64,000 nt of DNA, taken from the NCBI RefSeq assembly GCF_020400725.1, contig NZ_JAINVG010000010.1, forward strand, positions 62,001-126,000. The letters run 5' to 3'. Positions 1 through 9,036 of this stretch are shown here, in pieces. Made by a program: the position numbers and the translations under genes. The first letter of the stretch is position 1; each line of letters begins with the position of its first letter. The stretch is from Streptomyces sp. NK15101 (GTDB lineage: Bacteria; Actinomycetota; Actinomycetes; Streptomycetales; Streptomycetaceae). The notes below the pieces were generated by a model. That model did not search any database and was not told the origin of the DNA. It was given only the letters and a program-made list of their open reading frames with translations.

Positions 1-18
1 CTTCGCTCGGGCCGTTGC

Positions 19-813
19 TCAGGCTGTTGCTGTTTTCTTGCGCCGGTTCGTGATGATCTGCCCGGCCGCGACCATCAGTACCGCGAGGACGAACATCGCG
101 GTGCCGATGACGTTGATCTGAACGGGGGTTCCGCGCTGCGCCGAGCCCCAGACGAACATGGGGAAGGTGACGGTGGAGCCCGCGTTGAAGTTGGTGATGA
201 TGAAGTCGTCGAACGAGAGCGCGAAGGCGAGCAGCGCGCCGGCCGCGATGCCGGGTGCGGCGATCGGCAGGGTCACCCGCAGGAAGGTCTGCGTCGGCCC
301 CGCGTAGAGGTCGCGCGCGGCCTCCTCCAGGCGCGGGTCCATGGACATGACCCGGGCCTTGACCGCCGTCACGACGAACGACAGACAGAACATGATGTGG
401 GCGATCAGGACCGTCCAGAAGCCCAGCTCGATCCCCATGTTGAGGAAGAGGGTGAGCAGGGAGGCGGCCATGACGACCTCGGGCATCGCCATCGGCAGGA
501 AGATCAGCGAGTTGATCGCGCCGCGCGCCCGGAAGCGGTAGCGGACCAGCGCGAAGGCGATCATCGTGCCGAGGACGACCGCGCCGACCGTCGCCCAGGC
601 GGCGAGCTGGAGCGAGAGCGAGAGCGACTCGCACATGTCGGCGACGCCGCAGGGGTCCTTCCAGGCGTCGAGCGAGAACTCCTGCCAGGAGTAGTTGAAG
701 CGTCCCCTCGGCCTGTTGAAGGAGAACGCCATCACGACGAGGTTCGGCAGGATCATGTACGCGAGCGTCAGCAGGCCCGCGATGACGACGAGGTTCTTCC
801 GCAACCAGCGCAT
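19..813 (-). CDS. ABC transporter permease, spermidine/putrescine type (PotC-like)
   Basis: A 264-aa inner-membrane permease of the PotC class, the second permease of a polyamine importer. Several hydrophobic segments run through it. The cytoplasmic EAA loop that docks on the ATPase is visible as EEAARDLYAG followed by a VTLPI stretch. I chose the ATG at 813 because it overlaps the upstream permease stop as ATGA and the protein then starts with a short basic leader and a membrane helix; a longer in-frame extension would run inside the upstream gene. It is last in the potA-potB-potC order. The binding protein, encoded upstream, suggests polyamine substrates, but the exact polyamine cannot be read from sequence. 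Confidence 0.93.
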   Translation of the reverse strand: MRWLRKNLVVIAGLLTLAYMILPNLVVMAFSFNRPRGRFNYSWQEFSLDAWKDPCGVADMCESLSLSLQLAAWATVGAVVLGTMIAFALVRYRFRARGAINSLIFLPMAMPEVVMAASLLTLFLNMGIELGFWTVLIAHIMFCLSFVVTAVKARVMSMDPRLEEAARDLYAGPTQTFLRVTLPIAAPGIAAGALLAFALSFDDFIITNFNAGSTVTFPMFVWGSAQRGTPVQINVIGTAMFVLAVLMVAAGQIITNRRKKTATA

Positions 814-1742
814 CAGACCAGGTCCTCCGTTCCGGCGCGGCGGATGTACACGGTGACCATGCCGAGCACGATCGCCATGAGGATGAAGGAGAGCGCGGCG
901 GCCGTCGGGTAGTCGAGCACCCGCAGGAACTGCGACTGGATGACGTTGCCGACCATCTTGGTGTCGGTCGAGCCGAGCAGTTCGGCGTTGACGTAGTCGC
1001 CGCTCGCCGGGATGAAGGTGAGCAGGGTGCCGGAGACGACGCCGGGCATCGACAGCGGGAAGGTCACCTTGCGGAAGGTGGTCGCCGGGGAGGCGTACAG
1101 GTCCTGCGCGGCCTCGTGCAGCCGGCCGTCGATCCGCTCCAGGGAGGTGTAGAGGGGCAGGATCATGAAGGGCAGGAAGTTGTACGTGAGACCGGTGACC
1201 ACCGCCATCGGGGTGGCGAGGACGCGGTCGCCCTCCGTCCAGCCGAGCCAGCTGGTCACGTCCAGGAAGTGCAGGGCGCCCAGCGCGTCGACCACGACGC
1301 TGTCGTCGGCCAGGATCGTCTTCCACGCGAGCGTGCGGATGAGGAAGCTGGTGAAGAACGGCGCGATGACGAGGACGAGGAGCAGGTTCCGCCAGCGGCC
1401 CGCCCTGAAGGCGATGAGGTACGCGAGCGGGTAGCCGAGCAGCAGGCAGAGCAGGGTCGCGGTCCCGGCGTACAGCAGGGAGCGGACGAACTGCGGCCAG
1501 TACTCCCGGAAGGCGTCCCAGTAGGTCTGGAAGTGCCAGGTGACCTCGAAGCCCTTCTCCAGGGATCCGGTCTGCACCGAGGTCGAGGCCTGGTAGATCA
1601 TCGGCAGCGCGAAGAAGACGAGCAGCCAGATGATGCCGGGCAGCAGCAGCCAGTACGGGACGAGCCGCTTGCGGGTGGAGGGCTTGCGCAGAACCGGTTC
1701 TTCGACCGGCTGCGGAGCCTCCTTCGCGAGGGTGGCGGTCAC
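813..1742 (-). CDS. ABC transporter permease, spermidine/putrescine type (PotB-like)
   Basis: A 309-aa permease with a cytoplasmic N-terminus of about 30 residues and about six membrane segments. The EAA loop reads EAAQDLYASP followed by KVTFPLSMPG. It pairs with the PotC-like protein to form the channel. Its start overlaps the stop of the ATPase gene by 4 bases and its own stop overlaps the next start, so the three are almost surely co-translated. The assignment as PotB rests on operon position and family resemblance. Confidence 0.93.
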   Translation of the reverse strand: MTATLAKEAPQPVEEPVLRKPSTRKRLVPYWLLLPGIIWLLVFFALPMIYQASTSVQTGSLEKGFEVTWHFQTYWDAFREYWPQFVRSLLYAGTATLLCLLLGYPLAYLIAFRAGRWRNLLLVLVIAPFFTSFLIRTLAWKTILADDSVVVDALGALHFLDVTSWLGWTEGDRVLATPMAVVTGLTYNFLPFMILPLYTSLERIDGRLHEAAQDLYASPATTFRKVTFPLSMPGVVSGTLLTFIPASGDYVNAELLGSTDTKMVGNVIQSQFLRVLDYPTAAALSFILMAIVLGMVTVYIRRAGTEDLV

Positions 1743-2908
1743 GAGGCGTCCTCCACCGTCTCCACGCCCGCGTCGATGTCCTGCGCCGCGTCGAGGCCGA
1801 AGGTGTGGGCCGGGTTCCAGTGCAGGACGACCTGCGCGCCCGGGACGAGCCGGGTGTCGCGCTCGATGTTCTGCTCGTAGACCTGGAGCTCCGCGCCGGC
1901 CGGCGAGTTCACCACGTACTGGGTGGAGACGCCGATGAAGGAGGAGTCGACGATCCGGCCGGTCACCCGGTTGCGGCCGTCGGCGATCGAGCCCGCGTCG
2001 TCGGCGTGCGTGAGCGAGATCTTCTCGGGCCGTACGCCGACCAGCACCTTGCCGCCCGTGCGGACGGCGTCCGTACAGCGGTCGCCGGGCACCCGCAGCT
2101 TGCTGCCGCCGGCCGTGGCCAGGACGTCGGCGCCGGTCTCCACGACCTCGGCCTCGATCAGGTTCGAGGTGCCGAGGAAGTTGGCGACGAAGGTGGTCTT
2201 CGGGTTCTCGTACAGGTCGGCGGGGGCGCCGAGCTGCTCGACCCGGCCGCCGTTCATCACCGCGACCTGGTCGGCCATCGTCATGGCCTCCTCCTGGTCG
2301 TGGGTGACGTGCACGAAGGTGATGCCGACCTCGGTCTGGATCCGCTTGAGCTCCAGCTGCATCTGGCGGCGCAGCTTGAGGTCGAGGGCGCCGAGCGGCT
2401 CGTCGAGGAGGAGGACCTGCGGGTGGTTGATGAGCGCGCGGGCCACGGCGACGCGCTGCTGCTGGCCGCCGGAGAGCTGGTGCGGCTTGTGCCGGGCCTT
2501 GTCGCCGAGCTGGACGAGCTCCAGCATGTCGTCGACCTGCTTCTTCACCGACTTGATGCCGCGGCGGCGCAGGCCGAAGGCGATGTTCTCGGAGATGTCC
2601 ATGTGCGGGAAGAGCGCGTAGGACTGGAAGACGGTGTTGACCGGCCGCTTGTAGGGCGGGAGGTCGGTGACGTCCTTGTCGCCGAGGAAGACGGTGCCGG
2701 TGCTCGGGTCCTCCAGGCCGGCGATCATGCGCAGGGTGGTGGTCTTGCCGCAGCCGGAGGCGCCGAGCAGGGCGAAGAAGGAGCCCTGCGGGACGGTCAG
2801 GTCGAGCGGGTGGACGGCGGTGAACGAGCCGTACGTCTTGCTGATCCCGGTGAGACGGACGTCGCCTCCGCCAGTGTTCTTTCCGGTGTGAGCAGTCTTG
2901 TCAGTCAT
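1739..2908 (-). CDS. Polyamine ABC transporter ATP-binding protein (PotA-like)
   Basis: A 389-aa ATPase that energises the importer. Visible in order: Walker [11 protein letters not shown]-loop [10 protein letters not shown], signature [15 protein letters not shown], Walker [12 protein letters not shown], and an H-loop in [10 protein letters not shown]. These are followed by a C-terminal TOBE-like regulatory domain from about residue 250. The length matches PotA/CysA-type ATPases. Its stop overlaps the first permease gene. A 43-bp gap separates it from the upstream binding-protein gene, consistent with one transcript. Confidence 0.95.
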   Translation of the reverse strand: MTDKTAHTGKNTGGGDVRLTGISKTYGSFTAVHPLDLTVPQGSFFALLGASGCGKTTTLRMIAGLEDPSTGTVFLGDKDVTDLPPYKRPVNTVFQSYALFPHMDISENIAFGLRRRGIKSVKKQVDDMLELVQLGDKARHKPHQLSGGQQQRVAVARALINHPQVLLLDEPLGALDLKLRRQMQLELKRIQTEVGITFVHVTHDQEEAMTMADQVAVMNGGRVEQLGAPADLYENPKTTFVANFLGTSNLIEAEVVETGADVLATAGGSKLRVPGDRCTDAVRTGGKVLVGVRPEKISLTHADDAGSIADGRNRVTGRIVDSSFIGVSTQYVVNSPAGAELQVYEQNIERDTRLVPGAQVVLHWNPAHTFGLDAAQDIDAGVETVEDAS

Positions 2909-2951
2909 GGGTTGCTGTCCCAGGGAGTGAGAGAGGTGGACGAGGCCGGAC

Positions 2952-4199
2952 TCAGGCGCCGATGAGCTTGGCGAACTTCTCCTCGTACGCCGTCTCCTCC
3001 GCGCTGCTGAGCGAGCGGAAGGCGTGCGACTTCTTGGCCATGGCCTTGTCCGGGAGGATCAGCGTGTTGTTCGCGAGCTCGGGGTCGATCTTGGTGAGCT
3101 CGTCCTTCACCCCGTCGACGGGGCAGACGTAGTTGATGTACGCGGCGAGCTGGGCGGCGACGGGAAGCTCGTAGTAGTAGTCGATGAGCTTCTCGGCGTT
3201 CGTCTTGTGCCGGGCCTGCGCGGGGACGAGCAGGTTGTCGCTGGAGGTGATGTAACCGGCGGACGGGATGGAGAACTTGATGTCCGGGTTGTCCGCCTGG
3301 AGCTGGATGATGTCGCCGGCCCAGGCGAGGCAGGCCGCGATGTCGCCCTTGTCCAGGTCGGAGGTGTAGTCGTTGCCGGTGAAGCGGCGGATCTGCTTCT
3401 TGTCGACGCCCTTCTGGAGGCGCCCGATGGCCGCGTCGTAGTCGGCGTCCGTGAAGCTCCCCGGGTCCTTGCCCATGTCGAGCAGGGTCATGCCGACGGA
3501 GTCGCGCATCTCGGTGAGGAAGCCGACCCGGCCCTTGAGCGAGGGGTCGTCGAGGAGCTGGGTGACCGAGTCGACCTTCTTTCCGCCGGTCGCCTTGGCG
3601 TTGTAGGCGATGACGGTCGAGATGCCCGTCCACGGGTACGAGTAGGACCGGCCCGGGTCCCAGTCGGGGCGGCGGAACTGGGCGGACAGGTTCGCGTACG
3701 CGTTGGGGAGGTTGGCCGGGTCGAGCTTCTGCGCCCAGCCGAGCCGGATGATGCGGGCGGCGAGCCAGTCGGTGACGCAGATCAGGTCGCGGCCGGTGTC
3801 CTGGCCGGCCGCGAGCTGCGGCTTGATCTTGCCGAAGAACTCGACGTTGTCGTTGATGTCCTCGGTGTACTTGACCTTGATCCCGGTGCGTTTGGCGAAG
3901 GCCTCCAGGGTCGGGCGGGACTTCTCGTCCTCGCTGACGTCCATGTACTCGGTCCAGTTGGAGAAGGCGACGGTCTTCTCCTTGGCCGACACGTCGATGG
4001 ACGCGGGCCCCTGGCCTTCCCGCTTGGCCGGCGGGATGCCACAGGCACTCAGGCCGGCGAGACCGCCGACCGTGAGCGCGCCGACGCCGCCCGCGCGCAG
4101 CATCGAACGGCGGCTGAGGGCGCCCCGTCCGCTCGTCATGCTGCGCCGTATCGCCGCCAGCTGCGCGGCGGACAGGCTGTCGGACTCGTACTGCTCCAT
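2952..4199 (-). CDS. Polyamine-binding lipoprotein, PotD-like, Tat-exported
   Basis: A 415-aa extracellular solute-binding protein of the spermidine/putrescine family. The N-terminus carries a twin-arginine signal (R30-R31 in SRRSMLRAGG) followed by a hydrophobic stretch and a lipobox GLSAC with lipid-accepting Cys53. It is therefore predicted to be exported folded and anchored outside the membrane. The ATG at 4199 gives a complete signal region; longer in-frame extensions look non-coding. It is the first transport gene of the operon, just downstream of an aldehyde dehydrogenase. A second, related binding protein lies at 14036-15223. Confidence 0.93.
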   Translation of the reverse strand: MEQYESDSLSAAQLAAIRRSMTSGRGALSRRSMLRAGGVGALTVGGLAGLSACGIPPAKREGQGPASIDVSAKEKTVAFSNWTEYMDVSEDEKSRPTLEAFAKRTGIKVKYTEDINDNVEFFGKIKPQLAAGQDTGRDLICVTDWLAARIIRLGWAQKLDPANLPNAYANLSAQFRRPDWDPGRSYSYPWTGISTVIAYNAKATGGKKVDSVTQLLDDPSLKGRVGFLTEMRDSVGMTLLDMGKDPGSFTDADYDAAIGRLQKGVDKKQIRRFTGNDYTSDLDKGDIAACLAWAGDIIQLQADNPDIKFSIPSAGYITSSDNLLVPAQARHKTNAEKLIDYYYELPVAAQLAAYINYVCPVDGVKDELTKIDPELANNTLILPDKAMAKKSHAFRSLSSAEETAYEEKFAKLIGA

Positions 4200-4249
4200 G
4201 CGCTGTGCCCTTTCGGGATGGGTGGGCCGCTGGTCGGGCGGCGAGCCTG

Positions 4250-5764
4250 CTATCGGTCCCCGAAGATCGTGCGGTGCCAGTCCTTGGCCGCCACCGCGGT
4301 GTTGTCGAACATCACGTGCTTGACCTGCGTGTACTCCTCGAAGGAGTACATCGACATGTCCTTTCCGTAACCGGAGGCCTTGGCGCCGCCGTGGGGCATC
4401 TCGCTGATGATCGGGATGTGGTCGTTGACCCACACGCATCCCGCCTTGATCTCCCGGGTGGCCCTGTTGGCCCGGTAGACGTCACGGCTCCACGCGGAGG
4501 CGGCGAGGCCGTAGGGGGTGTCGTTGGCGAGCCGGATGCCCTCGTCGTCGCCGTCGAAGGGCAGGGCCACCAGGACCGGGCCGAAGATCTCCGACTGCAC
4601 GACCTCGCTGTCCTGCGCGGCGCCGGTGATCAGGGTGGGACGGTAGTATGCGCCGTTCTCGAGCTCTCCACCAGGGGCTTCGCCGCCGGTGACGACCGTG
4701 GCGTAGCCGCGGGCGCGCTCGACGAAGCCGGCGACGCTGTCGCGGTGGCGGTGGCTGACGAGCGGACCGAGGTCGGTGCCCGGCGCGAAGGGGTCGCCGA
4801 CGCGGACGGTCTCCATGAGCTCGGCGACCCGTGCGACGAAGGCGTCGAAGAGCGGGCGCTGGACGTACGCGCGCGTGGCGGCGGTGCAGTCCTGGCCGCT
4901 GTTGATGAGGGAGGCGGCGACGGCGCCCTGGGCGGCGGCCTCCAGGTCGGCGTCGTCGAAGACGAGGAAGGGCGCCTTGCCGCCGAGTTCGAGGTGGAGC
5001 CGCTTCACGGTGGCGGTGGCGACCTCGGCGACCCGCTTGCCGACCGGGGTGGAGCCGGTGAAGGAGGTCATGACGACGTCGGAGTGGCCGACGAGGTGCT
5101 CGCCGACGACCCGCCCGGAGCCGCTGACGATGTTGATCACACCGTCGGGGATGCCGGCCTCCTTCGCCGCCTGCGCGAACATCAGCGAGGTCAGCGGGGT
5201 GAGCTCGGCCGGCTTCAGGACGATCGTGTTGCCGGCGGCGATCGCCGGGAGGATCTTCCAGGCGGCCATCTGGAGCGGGTAGTTCCAGGGGGCGATGGAG
5301 CCGACGACGCCGATCGGCTCGCGCCGGACGTACGAGGTGTGGTCGCCGGTGTACTCGGCGGCCGACTGGCCCTGGAGGTGGCGGGCGGCCCCCGCGAAGA
5401 AGGCCGTGTTGTCGATCGTGCCCGGCACGTCGAACTCGGTGGTGAGCTTGAGCGGCTTGCCGCACTGGAGGGACTCGACCCGGGCGATGTCCTCCGCCCA
5501 CTCGGCGAGGACGCCGGCGAGGCGGTGCAGCGCGTCGGAGCGCTCGCCCGGGGTGGCGCCCGCCCAGGCGGGGAAGGCGGCCTTGGCGGCGGCGACGGCC
5601 TCGTCCACGTCGGCGGTGGAGGCGAGGGCGTACGTGTAGACGCTCTTGCCCGTCGCCGGGTCGATCACGCTGTGTTCCCGACCTGAGGTTCCGGCACGGA
5701 GCCTTCCGCCGATGTACTGCGCGCCGTCCGCGAAGCGGTCCGTCACCTGGAAGCGGTTGGTCAT
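4250..5764 (-). CDS. Aldehyde dehydrogenase, gamma-aminobutyraldehyde dehydrogenase type
   Basis: A 504-aa NAD(P)-dependent aldehyde dehydrogenase. The glutamate motif LELGGKAPF and the nucleophile motif SGQDCTAATR are intact, as is the IAPWNYP substrate/cofactor motif. Next to polyamine transport genes it most likely oxidises 4-aminobutyraldehyde (or a related aminoaldehyde) to GABA. That is inference from context, since ALDH substrate range is hard to read from sequence. I chose the ATG at 5764 because the sequence upstream of it looks like a promoter and contains a 21-bp dyad at 5824-5844. It leads the leftward operon and is divergent from the NADAR gene. Confidence 0.9.
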   Translation of the reverse strand: MTNRFQVTDRFADGAQYIGGRLRAGTSGREHSVIDPATGKSVYTYALASTADVDEAVAAAKAAFPAWAGATPGERSDALHRLAGVLAEWAEDIARVESLQCGKPLKLTTEFDVPGTIDNTAFFAGAARHLQGQSAAEYTGDHTSYVRREPIGVVGSIAPWNYPLQMAAWKILPAIAAGNTIVLKPAELTPLTSLMFAQAAKEAGIPDGVINIVSGSGRVVGEHLVGHSDVVMTSFTGSTPVGKRVAEVATATVKRLHLELGGKAPFLVFDDADLEAAAQGAVAASLINSGQDCTAATRAYVQRPLFDAFVARVAELMETVRVGDPFAPGTDLGPLVSHRHRDSVAGFVERARGYATVVTGGEAPGGELENGAYYRPTLITGAAQDSEVVQSEIFGPVLVALPFDGDDEGIRLANDTPYGLAASAWSRDVYRANRATREIKAGCVWVNDHIPIISEMPHGGAKASGYGKDMSMYSFEEYTQVKHVMFDNTAVAAKDWHRTIFGDR

Positions 5765-5823
5765 GACGCTCTCCGTTGTCCCAGCTCGAATTGAGTGCCG
5801 ATCCTGACAGAGTGAGACGCACG

Positions 5824-5844
5824 CAACAAGGGATTCCGTTGTTG
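5824..5844. promoter_or_regulatory. Imperfect 21-bp dyad, candidate operator
   Basis: The dyad has outer arms CAACAA and TTGTTG and an inner GGA/TCC pair around a central T; 18 of 21 positions match the reverse complement. It lies 60-80 bases upstream of the aldehyde dehydrogenase start, in the divergent gap. Part of it (CAAC, three bases, GGATTC, one base, GT) recurs at 16891-16906 between the Lrp-type regulator and the second aldehyde dehydrogenase. This suggests, but does not prove, a shared regulator. Confidence 0.45.
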
Positions 5845-5939
5845 CCTTTTGGTTACGCGACGGAATCGGTCGACCATGTGTCGAGGGGCCCGGAAAATCT
5901 CCGTACGGAGTGTCCGTGGCGGATGCCAGACTCGCATGT

Positions 5940-6488
5940 ATGACCAAGATCGAAGAGCTGACGCAGCAGGTCACGAGGGGTGACCGAGTGAAATGGCTGC
6001 ACTTCTGGGGGCACCGCCCGCACCCCGACGGGCGGCTCTCGGCGAGCTGTCTGAGCCAGTGGTGGCCGGCGCCCTTCACGGTCGACGGCGTGACCTACGC
6101 GACCGCCGAGCACTGGATGATGGCCGCCAAGGCCCGTCTCTTCCGGGACGCGGACGCCGAGCGGGCCGCGCTGACCTCCCCCACCCCCGCGGAGGCCAAG
6201 AAGGCGGGCCGGCTGGTGCGCGGCTTCGACGACGCCGTCTGGGAGCGGGAGCGCTTCGGGATCGTCGTGGAGGGCAGCGTCCACAAGTTCTCCTCGGACG
6301 AGGCCCTGCGCGCGTACCTCCTGGGCACGGGCGAGCGCGTCCTGGTGGAGGCCAGCCCGCTGGACCGCGTCTGGGGCATCGGGCTCGCCGCCGACGACCC
6401 CCGCGCCCACGACCCGGCCCGCTGGCGCGGGCTCAACCTGCTGGGCTTCGCCCTGATGGAGGCGCGGGAGCGGCTGCGCGCCGCCTGA
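5940..6488 (+). CDS. NADAR family protein (YbiA-like)
   Basis: A 182-aa single-domain protein of the NADAR (NAD- and ADP-ribose-associated) superfamily, related to E. coli YbiA. Family hallmarks seen are the FWGH start of the fold, TAEHWMMAAKARLF, a KFSSD segment, and EASPLDRVWGIGL. Known members act as N-glycosidases on riboflavin intermediates or remove ADP-ribose from guanine; which of these applies here is not visible. The ATG at 5940 is preferred; an in-frame GTG at 5910 would add 10 residues. It stands alone between two divergent or opposite units and is followed by a strong bidirectional terminator. Confidence 0.9.
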   Translation: MTKIEELTQQVTRGDRVKWLHFWGHRPHPDGRLSASCLSQWWPAPFTVDGVTYATAEHWMMAAKARLFRDADAERAALTSPTPAEAKKAGRLVRGFDDAVWERERFGIVVEGSVHKFSSDEALRAYLLGTGERVLVEASPLDRVWGIGLAADDPRAHDPARWRGLNLLGFALMEARERLRAA

Positions 6489-6495
6489 GACGCGA

Positions 6496-6530
6496 AGGGC
6501 CCCGCACCCCTCGGCGGGGTGCGGGGCCCT
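6496..6530. terminator. Bidirectional terminator hairpin
   Basis: A perfect 15-bp GC-rich stem (6496-6510 with 6516-6530) with a 5-base loop, placed between the convergent ends of the NADAR gene and the DUF4190 gene. There is no U-tract, which is usual in Streptomyces. Confidence 0.85.
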
Positions 6531-6548
6531 GGCGCGCTCGTGCGGGCG

Positions 6549-7220
6549 TCAGCGGCCGCTCTCGACCACCAGGCTCGACGCGAACGGATCGTCCGACCCC
6601 GACCCGCTCTCCTCGAACTGCTCGTAGTTGGCGATGAACCATCCCCAGAAGACGATCCACAGGATGCCGATCACGATGCCGATCGCGCCGAGGATGATGC
6701 CGGCGGTCGTCTGACCGCTGTTCGTCGCCTCACCGCGCTGGACGCGCTTGCGGCCGAGGATCGAGAAGATCAGGGCGAGGACGCCCAGGACCAGGCTGGG
6801 CACGCCGTAGAGGCAGAAGAGCGCGACGGCGATGATGCCGAGCACCATGCCCGCCGTCCCCATGCCGTTGGCGGGCTGGGCGCCCCACCCCGGCTGCGCG
6901 CCGTAGCCGTAGGGCGGCGGGGAACCGTAGCCGCCCGCCGGCGGCGGGGTCGGTGCCGCCGGGTAGCCGTACCCGCCGGCCGGTGGCGTGGCCGCCGGGT
7001 AGCCGTACCCCGGCGTGGCCGCCGGGCCGCCGGGGGCGACCGGGGGCGGCGGGACGTCCCCGCCCGGCGCGGCCGGGAAGGACGTCATGGTCGGCTGGTC
7101 GTGCACCGGCGAGGGCGACGGCGTCGCCGGCTTGCTCAGTTCCACCCCGTCGCGGTTCGGCGGAGCCCACGGGTCCGTCGGGTCGTACCCGCCCCGCGAC
7201 TGGTCTCGGTTGTCAGACAT
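6549..7220 (-). CDS. DUF4190-type membrane protein with proline/glycine-rich head
   Basis: A 223-aa protein. The first 110 or so residues are disordered and rich in Pro, Gly, Tyr and Ala, with repeated GGYGYPAA-like segments. Two hydrophobic helices follow, the first ending in LIFSILGRKR, then a short loop containing TTAGIILG and a second helix; this arrangement is typical of DUF4190 proteins. The function is unknown. The cytoplasmic repeat region resembles those of many small actinobacterial membrane proteins. It is transcribed away from the adenosine deaminase gene, sharing a 75-bp divergent promoter gap. Confidence 0.8.
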   Translation of the reverse strand: MSDNRDQSRGGYDPTDPWAPPNRDGVELSKPATPSPSPVHDQPTMTSFPAAPGGDVPPPPVAPGGPAATPGYGYPAATPPAGGYGYPAAPTPPPAGGYGSPPPYGYGAQPGWGAQPANGMGTAGMVLGIIAVALFCLYGVPSLVLGVLALIFSILGRKRVQRGEATNSGQTTAGIILGAIGIVIGILWIVFWGWFIANYEQFEESGSGSDDPFASSLVVESGR

Positions 7221-7295
7221 GGGCCTCCCCCATCGTGGTCACGCCATGCTACGGCCTCACCCCTGCGGGGGAACCGCCCGGCCTACGATGATCCG

Positions 7296-8327
7296 ATGAC
7301 CGATCTCCACCCCTTCATCGCGGGACTCCCCAAAGCCGAGCTGCACGTCCACCACGTCGGCTCCGCCTCGCCCCGGATCGTCGCCGAGCTCGCGGCCCGG
7401 CACCCGGACTCCAAGGTCCCCACGGACCCGGAGGCGCTCGCCGACTACTTCACGTTCACGGACTTCGCCCACTTCATCGACGTCTACCTGTCGGTCGTCG
7501 ACCTGGTCCGCACGCCCGAGGACGTCCGGCTGCTGACCTTCGAGATCGCCCGCGACATGGCCCGGCAGAACATCCGCTACGCCGAGCTGACCATCACGCC
7601 GTACTCCTCCACCCGCCGCGGCATCGACGAGCGCGCGTTCATGGCGGCGATCGAGGACGCCCGCAAGGCCGCCGAGGCCGAGTTCGGCACGATCCTGCGC
7701 TGGTGCTTCGACATCCCCGGCGAGGCCGGCCTCGTCTCCGCCGAGGAGACCGCGCGGCTCGCCACCACCGACGGGCTGCGTCCGGAGGGCCTGGTCTCCT
7801 TCGGTCTCGGCGGCCCGGAGATCGGGGTGCCGCGCCCGCAGTTCAAGCCGTACTTCGACCTGGCCCGCGCGGCCGGCCTGCACTCCGTCCCGCACGCGGG
7901 CGAGACGACCGGCCCGGAGACCGTCTGGGACGCCATCCGTGACCTGGGCGCCGAGCGCATCGGCCACGGCACCAGCTCCGTCCGGGACCCCGAGCTGCTG
8001 GCGCACCTCGCCGAGCACCGCATCGCCCTGGAGGTCTGCCCGACCTCGAACATCGCGACCCGGGCCGTCGCCACCCTGGAGGAGCACCCGATCCGGCAGA
8101 TGGTCGACGCCGGCGTCCTCGTCACGGTCAACAGCGACGACCCGCCGATGTTCGGCACGGACCTCAACAACGAGTACGCCGTCGCCGCCCGCCTCCTCGG
8201 CCTCGACGAGCGCGGTGTCGCCGCCCTCGCCAAGAACGCGGTGGAGGCCTCGTTCCTCGACGCGGACGGCAAGGCCCGGATCGCCGCCGAGATCGACACG
8301 TACACGGACGACTGGCTGGCGCGCTGA
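7296..8327 (+). CDS. add: Adenosine deaminase
   Basis: A 343-aa metal-dependent deaminase converting adenosine to inosine in purine salvage. The zinc ligands are visible as H17-x-H19 in ELHVHHVGS. The catalytic-site motifs HAGETTG, RIGHGTSS and NSDDPPMF follow in the expected order. The first motif has HHVGS where many members have a leucine-glycine segment; other residues are standard. The ATG at 7296 is the first start placing the H-x-H motif near the N-terminus. It is followed 19 bases later by the glycerophosphodiesterase-like gene. Related family members deaminate other purines, so exact substrate preference is inferred. Confidence 0.88.
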   Translation: MTDLHPFIAGLPKAELHVHHVGSASPRIVAELAARHPDSKVPTDPEALADYFTFTDFAHFIDVYLSVVDLVRTPEDVRLLTFEIARDMARQNIRYAELTITPYSSTRRGIDERAFMAAIEDARKAAEAEFGTILRWCFDIPGEAGLVSAEETARLATTDGLRPEGLVSFGLGGPEIGVPRPQFKPYFDLARAAGLHSVPHAGETTGPETVWDAIRDLGAERIGHGTSSVRDPELLAHLAEHRIALEVCPTSNIATRAVATLEEHPIRQMVDAGVLVTVNSDDPPMFGTDLNNEYAVAARLLGLDERGVAALAKNAVEASFLDADGKARIAAEIDTYTDDWLAR

Positions 8328-8346
8328 CGGCGACGAGAATGGGGCC

Positions 8347-9036
8347 ATGCGCTCCGTCACTGTCGTAGGCCACCGCGGCGATCCGTATCGCGTCCGCGAG
8401 AACACGCTCCCCTCGATCGCCTCGGCGATCGAGCGGGGGGCGGACGCCGTCGAGGTCGACGTCCGGCTGACGAAGGACGGGGTGCCCGTCCTGCTCCACG
8501 ACGACACCCTGAAGCGCCTGTGGGGCCACGACCTGCCGCTCGCCGGCCTCACGCACGAGCGGCTGCGCGAACTGACCCGCGGCGAGGTGCCGACCCTCCG
8601 CGACGCGCTGCTCGCCGCCGGGGACCGCCGGCTGATGCTGGACCTGCCCGGCGGGAACGAGGACTCGGTCCGCCGGATCGTCGGCACGGTCCGCGAGTGC
8701 GGGGCCGGGGAGCGCGTCTACTACTGCGCGGGTTCCGTCGCCATGCTCCAGGTGCGGGCCGCCGACCCGGCCGCCGAGATCGCCCTGACCTGGACCACGC
8801 TCGCCCCGCCCCGGCCTGTGCTGCTCGACGCCGTGCGGCCGCGGTGGCTCAACTACCGCTTCGGACTGGTGAGCCGGGAGCTGACCGCGCGGGTCCACCG
8901 GGACGGGCTGCTCGTCTCGACCTGGACGGCGGACACCGCGCGCACCATGCGTAAGCTGATCTTGACCGGGGTCGACGCGATCACCACGAATCGTGTCGAC
9001 ACCCTCGCCGCCCTGCTGCGAAAGGCCCGCGCGTGA
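8347..9036 (+). CDS. Glycerophosphodiester phosphodiesterase family protein
   Basis: A 229-aa TIM-barrel phosphodiesterase. The N-terminal GHRGD motif with RENTLPS, and the metal-binding segment AVEVDVRLTKDGVPVLLHD, match the GDPD family that hydrolyses deacylated phospholipids to glycerol-3-phosphate and an alcohol. No signal peptide is seen, so it should act in the cytosol. The C-terminal part retains the typical STWTAD and GVDAITTN elements. It overlaps the next gene by GTGA, so the two are probably co-translated. Confidence 0.87.
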   Translation: MRSVTVVGHRGDPYRVRENTLPSIASAIERGADAVEVDVRLTKDGVPVLLHDDTLKRLWGHDLPLAGLTHERLRELTRGEVPTLRDALLAAGDRRLMLDLPGGNEDSVRRIVGTVRECGAGERVYYCAGSVAMLQVRAADPAAEIALTWTTLAPPRPVLLDAVRPRWLNYRFGLVSRELTARVHRDGLLVSTWTADTARTMRKLILTGVDAITTNRVDTLAALLRKARA

